20,774 bases of DNA from Symsagittifera roscoffensis (lineage: Eukaryota; Xenacoelomorpha; Acoela; Convolutidae): positions 1 through 20,774 of the forward strand of contig NW_026970676.1 of assembly GCF_963678635.1 (NCBI RefSeq). Direction: 5' to 3'. Both the position numbers and the translations under genes were made by a program. The notes below the pieces were generated by a model. That model was not told the DNA's origin. It did not search any database and saw nothing but the letters and a program-made list of their open reading frames with translations. Positions within the stretch are counted from its first letter, which is position 1, and each line of letters begins with the position of its first letter. Below are positions 1 through 7,582 of this stretch, in pieces.

Positions 1-47
1 TAATGGATTATAATGGACTTATGTTTTTCAAACAAATCGATTTTAAT

Positions 48-71
48 GACCACATAATCGATTACGTGGTC
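48..71. repeat. 24-bp near-perfect palindrome at the 3' end of B units
   Basis: The sequence begins GACCAC and ends GTGGTC around the core ATAATCGATTAC. Eleven of 12 position pairs are complementary. The same palindrome lies at 7412-7435, 11343-11366, 12954-12977, 14730-14753 and 16441-16464, so it occurs in all six B ends. Single substitutions occur in the copies at 7412, 12954 and 16441. It could form a hairpin or bind a dimeric protein. Neither role can be shown from sequence alone. Confidence 0.85.
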
Positions 72-106
72 TAAATTTGCCACAATAATGGATTATAATT
101 GATTAC

Positions 107-121
107 AATGGATTATAATGA
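107..121 (+). repeat. 15-bp direct repeat flanking A1, left copy
   Basis: Reads aatggattataatga and is repeated exactly at 5832-5846. Equivalent pairs flank A2 (7471-7485 and 9828-9842). A3 has a left copy at 16500-16514 with one substitution. Single copies sit at the empty B/B junctions at 11402-11416, 13013-13027 and 14789-14803. Confidence 0.85.
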
Positions 122-148
122 CAACATTTTAGACAATGTTTTCCCATT

Positions 149-183
149 ATAATCGATTATTATCCATGGAACTCCGGTGCGGG
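149..183 (+). repeat. Left terminal inverted repeat of A1 (35 bp)
   Basis: Complementary to 5737-5771 at 32 of 35 positions. The outer half is the TAATCGATTA-type motif. The inner half is a GC-rich block containing ggaactccggtgcggg, which stands out in the AT-rich surroundings. Nearly identical left termini lie at 7513-7547 and 16541-16575. Confidence 0.9.
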
Positions 184-269
184 GTACAATCAACGTTTAT
201 CACGTTTCTGCAGAGTGTTGCACTGATTTAGGTTTATCCTTCAAGAAAGTGTTTATTTCGAGCAGGCAA
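184..269 (+). other. Left subterminal unique sequence of A1
   Basis: About 85 bp between the inverted terminus and the first recognisable satellite monomer. It is shared almost base for base with A3 (16576-16660). In A2 only the first ~27 bp survive (7548-7574) before a rearrangement breakpoint. No function is apparent. Confidence 0.6.
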
Positions 270-3200
270 GCCTAATCTTTTTTGTACGCGAGCTATTCGA
301 GCGACGAAGTTCAAAAAATTCCCCCCACTTATTTCTCGAACTAAATTAGTCCGCAAAAATCAAGTCTTTTGAGCAAGCTGTTTAAAGCAATGAAACTTTG
401 GAACGTTCAAGTTGATATATGAAGAGGTTTGGATGGCAAAAATTTTGAGTTTTTTATATTTAGCCAATCAAGCGTTGAAACTTCAAGTTTTAAGCGTTAT
501 TTCGATAACAATTACGAGTGATGAACATTTACAATGAACAATTAATTCGAGCGATGAAGATCAAAATATTCAAAATAATTTCTTAGAACCACTTATTGAA
601 GCTAGGGAAATTGGAAAACTTTGAAAATGATGGCACCCTGAAGTGTTTTGCGAAAAAAATATTTCGAAGCAAGGTAATCAATCAAAGAACTTTACCTATG
701 CAAGCAATAAAAGCTTTGAAATAATTCAAGCTGTTTCATAGAGCAAATCGATCAAAAAAAAATTTAACTTTTTCTCAGAAAACTTTTCAAGCTCTGGAAT
801 TTGAATGCTTTAAGTTATTTATGAAGCAAACCGGTTGCCGAAAACTTAAACTTTTTTTAAAGCAAGTTAACCAAGCAATGAGCTTTTGAATTATTTGAAG
901 TTTTTTTCAGCAAGCGAAAAAAAATTTAAGAAACTTTTTTCCAAAAGTAAGGAATTTTTTCACGCAAAAAATCGAATTATTCATCGTTTCAACTAATTTC
1001 TTAGACCAAATTAGATGGCAAAAATTTTTTTTTAAACAAGCTAAACAAGTAATGAAATTTTAAATCAATTAAATTATTTCATAGCTCGAATGGGTATGCA
1101 AAAAAAGTTTTTTTTTTTAAGCAAAGTACTCAATTTATTCCTTCACAGAATCTACTGCAATTATTAAACGTCTTAAGTTACTTATTAGACCGAAGTTGTT
1201 TGCAAACTATTTTCTAAGCATGCTATTCAAGTAAGTAAAATCTGAAATATTTCAAGACAAGTCTAAGCTCAAATTGATTCGCAAAAATTTTTTCAAATGA
1301 ACTATTTAAGTCAACTGGGAACCAATTTTTTCGGCAAAAAATGTTTATTGTCTAAGCAACCATTTCAAGCTACGAAACTTGAAACTATTGACCAATTTCG
1401 TGAGCAAGTTTTTTTCCAAGCAAGATATTTCAGCTATTAATCATTTTGAGTTATTTAGGAGACCGAATTGGTTCGCAAATTTTTTTTCGAGTTAATTTTC
1501 GACCGAATTGGCCGGAAAAAAATTATTTGTTGTCTAGTCAACCAATTCAAGCTATGAAATTCTGAAAAATTTCAATTTATTTTGTACCACGAATCGTTTC
1601 ATAAATTTTTTTAAGTCATTATTGACCGATTTTGTAAGCAAGTTTTTTTTCAAGCAGACATTTCCGCTATTAATCATTCTAACTTATATAGGAGACCGAA
1701 ATGGTTTGCAGTTATTTTCTAAAGAAGCTATTCAAGCAATTAAAGCTTGAAAAAGTTTCAAGATAAAAATTCAGCTCAAAATTGATTGCTAAAATCTTTG
1801 AGAATTTTTAAGCATGCTATTCAATATGTTCACAGATTTAAATTGTTGGATAAAATCTTTTTTTTCTGAGCCAGCTTTTCAAGTTATGAATTTTTCAATT
1901 CAATTTATACACCATATCGCTTCTCAAAAATCTGTGAGTTTTTAAAGGTTTTAAAGGTTTTAAGTTATCTAAAAGATCGAAGTTTTTTGCAAACTAATTT
2001 CTTGTAAGCTATTCAAGCCTTGAAAATTTGAAATAATTGAAAATAACTCTTATTAGCTGAAATGCAAAACTTTTTTTCGAGCGAGCTATTTAATTTGATT
2101 GCTAGGAAAAAACAATTGGCAGGAAAAAAATTATTTATCGTCTAGTCAACGAATGCAAGCTATGAAACTTTGAAATATTTTAAGTTAGTTTATATAACGA
2201 ATCGTTTCATGTATTTTTTCATAGCAATTATTCAATTAGCTATTGACCAATTCCGATCTTTTGTCCAAAGAAAAAATTACGCTCAAAATCGATTGAAAAA
2301 ATCTTGGAAAGTTTTTAAGCATGCTATTCAATATGTTCATAAACTAAAATGGTTGCAAAACATTTTTTTGAGCAATATGTTTAAGTTTTTCAATGTTCTT
2401 AAGTCGAAATGCTTTGCAAAAGCTTTTGACTTCTTTGCAGCAAACTATTTCAGATATTAACCACTTCATGTTTTTATAGACGAGTTGGTTCGCACCAAGT
2501 TTAATTTTTCTAAGCAAACATTTGAAGCACTGAAACTTTGAAGTTTTTCATAATACTTCAAAACTTGAATGGTTTGCAAAAAGTGGCGAAATTTTCTAAG
2601 CAAGCTATTCAATATTTTTGTTGACAACCTTCATCGGCTAATTTATTTTTTGAGCAAATTTTTCAAGCTATGATTTTTTCAAGTCTTTTCATACGCCAAA
2701 TCAATTCGGGAAAATCTTTGAATTTTCTATGCAAATTACTCAAGTTATTCATTGACCAAATTCATGGGCAAAAAGATATTTTTAAGCAAGCAATTCCAGT
2801 CATTAATTAATTCAAGTTATTCAATAGACCAAATTGGTTGGCGAATATTAAATATTTCTAAGCAAGCTATTCAAACAAAAAAATACTCGAAAGATTTTAA
2901 GGTAATTTTGAGCTCGAATTGATGTCCAAAAAACTTTTCAAGTTACTTAGAGTCGTTTTGCAAAATCTTCTGAGTTTGACCGAGCGAAAATTCTAATTTT
3001 TTTATTACCAAATCTTGGGCCAAAAAAAATTTCTCTGCAAGATCTTCGAGCTATTGAACATTTTAAGTTATATAACAGGCCTAACTGTTTCAATTGCAAA
3101 AAATTAAGCAAGTCAATTAAGTTATTCATTAGCCGAATTTATTTGCGAATGCGAAAAGGTTTTTTCTTTGCAAGTTTTTCAAGCATAGAAACCTTGAAAT

Positions 3201-4710
3201 ATTTTGAATTTTTTTTATATCTAATCGGTTTGCAAAAAATTTTGAGTTTTTCTATGCAATCTATTCAAAATATTCCATGGCCGAATTTTTGGGATATTTT
3301 CAAGCACGCTAATCCAGAGATTGTTTTTTTAAAGTTACGTAGAAGAACAGGTTGGTTCGTCAAAATTTTAAAATTTTCTAAGCAAGCTATTCAAGCATTG
3401 AAACATTGAACTATTTCTATTTAATTCTTAGCTCAAACTCGCTTACAAGATTTTTTAGTTTTTCTACAAAAATTATTGAAGTTATTTGTTGAACGCGTTG
3501 GTTGGCCGAATTTTGTTTTCTGAAATACCTTTTCAAGCAAAAAATTGTGAAAATTTTCATCTTATTTCATTCAATAAATCGGTTTGAGATTTTTTTTGAC
3601 TTTTTGTAAGCAAGATACAATGACCGAATCCGCTGGCAACAAATTTTTTCCTCAGCAAGTTTTTCCAGCTATTAGTTATTTACTAGACCAAATTGGTTTG
3701 CAAGAATAATAAATTTTTGAAGCAAACTATTCGAGCAATCAAACTTTGAAAAATTTCAAATTATTTCAGAGCTCAAGTTGGTTTGCAAAAAGTTTCGAGT
3801 TTTTCTATGCAGCTCATTCAAGTTTTTTTTTAATCAATTTGATTGGCATAAATAATTTCGAGAAACCTTTTTAAACTGAAAAGAAGTTTTTCAAGTTATT
3901 TTCTGCAACGAATTGCTTCCCAAAAAAATTTAGTGTTTTTTTAACAAACTATTCAAATTATTTCAGAGACCAAAGCGTTCCACAAAAAACTTTGTGTGTT
4001 TTTCAGCAGGCTGTTTGAAAGATTTTTTCTATAGGGCAAAGCGGGTTGCTAAAAATTATCTCATAGCGCAAATGTGCTTGTTACATTTTTTCATAAGCAT
4101 AGATATTCAAATGTTAGTTGATTCGTAACATTGTAAAAAAAATTACAATAAGCAGGTTATGTCTAGCTTTGAAGTAAATCGATTTCATTTTACTCATAGA
4201 CAGAATCTGAAAGCTACTCCAGCTAAAAAAAACTTTACATCAGCCAATTTTTGGTATTTTTTTTCTTAAATTTTTTTAGCAAGCTATTCTTTTAAACTTT
4301 GATTTTTTTTCAAAAAAAATTTCGTAGACCGAATCGATTTGCAAAAAATAAGTTTTTCTACCCCAACTATTAGAGCTATGCAACTTATTTCAAGTTATTT
4401 CATAAACCGAATCAAATCGCGAAAAATTTTAACATTTTCGAAGCAAACTATTCAAGCTATGAAACTTTAAAATATTTAAAATTATTTCATGAACTGAATC
4501 AGTTCGCAAAAAGATTCAACATTTTCGAAGCAAGCTATTCAGGCTTTGAAGCAAGCTATTCAAGCTAGTTATTTCGTGGACCAAATCGGTTCGCGAAAAG
4601 TTTAAAATACATTCCAAATTTTTTAAGGAAGCTAATCGGTTCGCAAAAAAGTAGTTCTTCTTCAATCTATTCAACATATGAGCAATTTCAAGTTATTTCT
4701 TAGACTGAAT
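270..4710 (+). repeat. Diverged ~86-bp satellite array in A1 (about 50 monomers)
   Basis: Monomers share the order: aagcaagctattcaagc, then gaaactttgaaatatttcaa, then gttatttcatagaccgaat, then cggttcgcaaaaaatttt, then gagtttttct. Spacing between equivalent points was counted as 86 (2511 to 2597) and 87 (4441 to 4528). Monomers are diverged from each other, but each closely matches the monomer at the same position in A3, so the array was copied as a block and not freshly amplified. The middle of the monomer is an imperfect dyad, for example atgaaa at 4459-4464 and tttcat at 4485-4490. Because 86 is not a multiple of 3, reading frames do not persist. The open frames at 2170-2460, 3143-3409 and on the minus strand at 2947-3129 are incidental. 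Confidence 0.85.
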
Positions 4711-4830
4711 CGTAATATAAATAAATTTTGATCAATTATTTTTTTATATTATCTTTTTTATTTATATATATATGTATTTTAAATTTAATTTATCTTTGTA
4801 TTTATATGTAGCCATTTTAGTAAAAAGTAA

Positions 4831-4859
4831 ATGAAAACAGATTAGACAGTTTTTTTCAT
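4831..4859. repeat. Short inverted repeat in module D
   Basis: Arms atgaaaac and gtttttttcat flank a loop of about 10 bases, with one bulge. The corresponding position in A2 (about 8833-8861) keeps both arms. It may be only an AT-rich coincidence. Confidence 0.35.
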
Positions 4860-5589
4860 TGGAAAACAAGAGTTCAAAAAATTGATCACATTACAATCAA
4901 CGGTTTGAGCAATTGATAATGTTGAATCAGGGGCAAATCTATAATTTTTCCAAACCTAAAAACAATAATATTATAATTTGCTTAAGAGATACGATGGTAA
5001 TCACGATGAATTGATAAACCCGAGACACAAACTTCATGTCACAAAACCACAGAATATTCAAATTGATACTAAAGCTTGGTTCCAGAAATCTTGAATTGAC
5101 ATATCAAAATCAAACTACAGGAAAAATATCATTATTAAAATTTCAGATGAAAAAAAAACTATGAAAAAGATTTTTCGTGTATCATGGAAAAAACTGAATG
5201 CTTTGCCTGCCCTTGAAGGCAATATAAAGTATAAATTACAATGGTGACAAAAAAAACTTAAAAATGTTTTCCTTGTTTTGTTTTTCGTTCATGTTTAATT
5301 CTTTGATTTTTTCCTCACATTCTTAAAGGATGAATTTAGCGGCTCGTATCCTACTATTAATGCATCTTAGTTTAATTTTGAACTCATTTTTGTGAAACCA
5401 ATCAGTACAACATAAAAAAAAACAAGCCAACACTTTAACTTAATTTTTATCCCGTAAATAACTAATTCAAAAATTCTGGCTCGATATTCAACTTCTAACC
5501 TAAATATTTTCTAATGAAGTTTTTATTTCTCATCTAATTTTGGACGAGAAGTTTGCTAATCATACACTAATTTTAGGTTAAAAACTACT

Positions 5590-5662
5590 CCTACTAGCGT
5601 TTCGTCCCAATCTCACAATAGCTAGATCAACCAACGTGCTAACCACTAGACTAGATAAACTG
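5590..5662 (-). other. Degenerate tRNA-like sequence with A and B boxes (possible tRNA-derived SINE head or tRNA pseudogene)
   Basis: Read on the minus strand, 5653-5643 is TAGTCTAGTGG, an exact match to the A-box consensus TRGYNNARNNG. It continues as TTAGCACG, as in many metazoan tRNA D-arms. The B-box position, 5608-5598, reads GGGACGAAACG, which fits GGTTCGANTCC only partly (about 7 of 10 informative positions). The 45-nt spacing between the box starts is the spacing expected inside a tRNA. Acceptor and T stems do not pair properly, so this is not a functional tRNA. The A2 copy has its boxes at 9649-9639 and 9605-9595, again 44 nt apart, with one A-box substitution. No SINE tail or target duplication was recognised. 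Confidence 0.45.
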
Positions 5663-5736
5663 TCAAAAAGTGATAGTTAAAGCAAAAGTCAATTTTCATT
5701 GTTTTGCTAAGACAGTTGTGTATATTTACAGCCTGT

Positions 5737-5771
5737 CCCGCACCGGAGTTCCATGAGTAGTAATCGATTAT
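5737..5771 (-). repeat. Right terminal inverted repeat of A1 (35 bp)
   Basis: Reverse complement of 149-183 with three mismatches, all in the outer half. The GC-rich core cccgcaccggagttcc is intact. Outside it lie 60 bp (5772-5831) that resemble, in direct orientation, the 3' end of a B unit. The 15-mer at 5832-5846 follows. Confidence 0.9.
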
Positions 5772-5877
5772 ATTGATTTTTTGTGGTCTGTCTCAATAAA
5801 TTTCGATAATTATTGGTTATAATCAATTAAAAATGGATTATAATGAAACTATTTTTCGAATCAATAAAATCCCAAAG

Positions 5878-5897
5878 TAATCGATTATAATCGATTA
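5878..5897. repeat. Perfect 20-bp palindrome taatcgattataatcgatta in B1
   Basis: Two abutting copies of TAATCGATTA, each itself a palindrome. Equivalents: 9874-9893 in B2 (one substitution), 11444-11471 in B3 (28 bp perfect), 13054-13083 in B4 (30 bp perfect) and 14831-14858 in B5 (28 bp perfect). TAAT-NN-ATTA is the known P2-type inverted site for paired-class homeodomain dimers. Whether any such protein binds here is unknown. Confidence 0.85.
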
Positions 5898-6641
5898 TTT
5901 TTGAAAGAAAAGGAAACTTGTTTTTGAGGCAAAAAAATCCATTTTTAATCAATTATAATCGACTGTAATTGCAATTTTTTTAACTTTCAGAAAAACTGTT
6001 TCCAATGTCAGTTGCTTGATTTGGAATAAATTAAGTTCTCTTCAAAAGATATTCATAAGTTTGTTTGACAATTTTTTTTCTTCAAACTTTTGAAATTTTT
6101 TTTGAAACTGTGCGACCTCAAATTGACTTATAAAAAACGGAGTTAGCTTCAAACATGACAAAGTATGAGTAATCTTTCGTAATTTTGTATTATTTTACCT
6201 TGGAACCGGGTACCGATCTTTTTACATATTCTAGAAGAACCCTGGAACGTTAATTCTTGATTATGACTGACCCCTTCTATAGATAACCCAGAAAATATAA
6301 CTTGAATTTTATGGTCGGGGCTGGCAGCTTTTATGGTAATTGGTTTTCCCAAACAAAGAAGACTTGTTAAATTGATAAGATTTGAATTCTACTTTACTGG
6401 GGGGATTGAATTCTGCATCCTGTAAAATTTTTTAAAAGTCTTTTTTGTTTGTTAAAATCATTTACCATTTTTTCTGCCCATCCCGACCGAGATGTTTTCA
6501 GTTGATATCAAACCGCAAAGAGGATTTTTCTGAAATTTCCGACGTGAAAAAATTTTTGGAACCAAGGTTTCCGCTAGATTCCTGGGTTTCAATGTTTTTT
6601 TGAATATTTGCGAAAATTTTGAATTCATCCTTGATTGGTTT

Positions 6642-6812
6642 TGCGTCTATATGTGTCTGTATGTGCGCCCCTACGTGTGTCTGTATGTGTGCCCCTATGT
6701 GTGTCTGTACATGTGCCCCGACGTGTGTCTATTTGTGTGACCCAATGTGTGCCCTTATGTGTGTCTGTATGTGTGCCCTTATATGTGTCTGTTTGTGTAC
6801 CCCTATGTGTCT
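6642..6812 (+). repeat. 24-bp minisatellite of B1 (about 7 copies)
   Basis: The repeated motif is of the type gtgtgtctgtatgtgtgccc plus a 4-base CTAY-like link. It is rich in alternating purine-pyrimidine (TG) steps. The period is eight codons, so frames stay open across it on both strands, and this produces all the Cys-rich (+) and His/Thr-rich (-) predicted peptides here. B1 has six Ts just downstream where the other units have five, which shifts the minus-strand frame relative to B2-B5. Confidence 0.85.
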
Positions 6813-6890
6813 GTTTTTTCCTTTTTCCCTGGTTGTTTATATCATTCGCAGATTGGACCAGAACTGCCGTCACTGGTTTTCTTTCACTAT

Positions 6891-7072
6891 GCCCGCTGAG
6901 GTCACTGGTTCTCCTACCCGATGCCCGCTGAGGTCAATGGTTCTCCTACCCGAAGCCCGCTGAGGTCACTGGTTCTCCTACCCGATGCCCGCTGAGGTCA
7001 CTGGTTCTCCTACCCGATGCCCGCTGAGGTCACTGGTTCTCCTACCCGATGCCCGCTGAGGTCATTGGTTCT
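6891..7072 (+). repeat. 32-bp tandem array of B1: 5 full copies plus a 22-bp partial
   Basis: Each copy reads gcccgctgaggtcactggtt followed by ctcctacccgat. Copies start at 6891, 6923, 6955, 6987 and 7019, with the partial copy at 7051. A decayed extra copy is visible just upstream (from about 6863). The array is markedly GC-richer than its surroundings. There are no unique spacers, so it is not CRISPR-like. Confidence 0.95.
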
Positions 7073-7076
7073 GGAG

Positions 7077-7124
7077 ACATATGGGAGAATATGAAGGTGA
7101 ACAAATGGGAGAACATGAAGATGA
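7077..7124 (+). repeat. Duplicated 24-bp motif after the 32-bp array of B1
   Basis: The halves 7077-7100 and 7101-7124 share acawatgggagaayatgaag followed by rtga. Equivalents start at 11012 (B2), 12621 (B3), 14395 (B4) and 16106 (B5). Confidence 0.8.
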
Positions 7125-7300
7125 ACACATTTAACATGTTTTTTTCATTCATTTGTATTAAATGTATGCTGATTCTATGTCTTAAATTATTCTTTGCTTT
7201 AACTGCATGTTTTTAAGAAACCTTAGTAATTTTACTTTTTTAAACTTGCGTTTTTCTTCCAGACATAGAACTAAAAATAGAATAGCCTAATTAACGAAAT

Positions 7301-7485
7301 AAAATGGAATTTAATGGATTTTCTTGACAAAATAATCGGTTATATTGGAGAAAAAATTGGATTATAATGGATTATAATGGACTTATGTTTTTCAAAAAAA
7401 TCGATTTTAATGACCACATAATCGATTACCTGGTCTAAATTTGCCACAATAATGGATTATAATGGATTACAATGGATTATAATGA
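7301..7485 (+). repeat. Terminal 10-bp tandem repeat block of B1
   Basis: A chain of ATTATAATGG-type 10-mers, with variants aatcggttat and gattacaatg, interrupted by the 24-bp palindrome at 7412-7435. Equivalent blocks are 11233-11416, 12841-13027, 14619-14803 and 16330-16514. Many 10-mers contain TAAT-NN-ATTA. The period is close to one helical turn. Confidence 0.8.
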
Positions 7486-7512
7486 CAACATTTTAGACAA
7501 CGTTTTTCCATT

Positions 7513-7547
7513 ATAATCGATTATTATCCATGGAACTCCGGTGCGGG
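7513..7547 (+). repeat. Left terminal inverted repeat of A2
   Basis: Same 35-bp sequence as 149-183, including the GC-rich core. Its partner is 9733-9767. Confidence 0.9.
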
Positions 7548-7582
7548 GTACAATCAACGTTTATCACGTTTCTGTATGCTGA

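Larger units (their letters stand above)
1..121 (+). repeat. 3' end of a B unit (B0), cut by the window start
   Basis: This stretch matches the last ~120 bases of B1 (ending 7485), B2 (11416), B3 (13027), B4 (14803) and B5 (16514). It consists of 10-bp tandem motifs of the ATTATAATGG type and a 24-bp near-palindrome at 48-71. It ends with the 15-mer aatggattataatga (107-121), after which element A1 begins. There is no coding potential. Confidence 0.85.
4711..5736 (+). other. Module D of A1: non-satellite, non-coding 1-kb segment
   Basis: Homologous to 8727-9732 in A2, and partly (5080-5405) to 7583-7908. It begins with an AT-only low-complexity tract at about 4728-4810 and then a small inverted repeat (4831-4859, arms atgaaaac and gtttttttcat). 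It ends with a tRNA-like segment on the minus strand (5590-5662). No reading frame of useful length is present on either strand. It probably represents the ancestral non-repetitive part of the element. Confidence 0.65.
122..5846 (+). mobile_element. Element A1: full-length inverted-repeat-bounded element with satellite core, no coding capacity
   Basis: The unit lies between two copies of aatggattataatga (107-121 and 5832-5846), and its 35-bp inverted termini are at 149-183 and 5737-5771. Layout: left terminus, about 85 bp of unique subterminal sequence, about 4.4 kb of ~86-bp satellite monomers (about 270-4710), a 1-kb non-satellite module D (4711-5736), and the right terminus. Where B units adjoin directly (for example 11402-11416) the 15-mer is present once, which defines an empty site. 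No transposase, integrase or polymerase reading frame is visible, so any mobility would have to be supplied in trans. Tandem-repeat-filled non-autonomous DNA elements are known in invertebrates, but no family could be assigned. The 15-bp flanking repeat is long for a DNA-transposon target duplication, so homologous recombination between B ends is an alternative origin. Confidence 0.7.
5847..7485 (+). repeat. B1: 1.64-kb B unit lying between A1 and A2
   Basis: Layout: palindromic TAATCGATTA motifs near the start, about 700 bp of unique sequence up to 6640, the 24-bp minisatellite (6642-6812), a short linker, the 32-bp array (6891-7072), a duplicated 24-bp motif (7077-7124), about 170 bp of AT-rich sequence, and a terminal block of 10-bp repeats (7301-7485). 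Towards its end B1 shares small variants with B5, such as gaaataaaatgg and cggttatattgg, where B2-B4 have gaaaca and cggttacattgg. B1 and B5 are the two complete B units that sit directly left of an A element. No gene is supported. The 67-codon minus-strand frame at 6149-6352 is also open in B3-B5 but carries a stop in B2. Confidence 0.85.

Noticed and set aside
2170-2460. 96-codon plus-strand open frame
   Set aside because: It lies wholly inside the ~86-bp satellite, whose period breaks frames. The matching place in A3 does not preserve it, and the composition is that of translated AT-rich repeat.
2947-3129. 60-codon minus-strand frame, also at 19737-19919
   Set aside because: It is present in both only because A1 and A3 are copies. 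It spans satellite monomers, and no family resemblance was recognised.
3143-3409. 88-codon plus-strand open frame
   Set aside because: Satellite-derived. Its homologous region in A3 has lost the start region and carries length differences.
122-5846. Helitron or Helentron assignment for A
   Set aside because: No CTRR end with a 3' hairpin was identified, and the ends are true inverted repeats. A related non-autonomous type cannot be excluded without a search.
6149-6352. 67-codon minus-strand frame repeated in B1, B3, B4 and B5
   Set aside because: The B2 copy has an in-frame TAA. Substitutions among copies change residues freely, and there is no recognisable domain or gene context.
6619-6963. 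Cys-rich plus-strand frames (VCMCAPTC-like) over the 24-bp minisatellites, in all B units
   Set aside because: A repeat period of eight codons with no stop opens several frames at once on both strands. They are artefacts of the repeat.
6891-7072. CRISPR-like look of the 32-bp repeats
   Set aside because: Copies abut with no spacers, no cas genes are present, and the surrounding sequence is eukaryotic in character.
7248-7262. 3' splice-site-like tract ttttcttccag near the B unit end
   Set aside because: No exon with coding potential follows and no matching donor was convincing. Pyrimidine-rich tracts ending in ag are frequent here.
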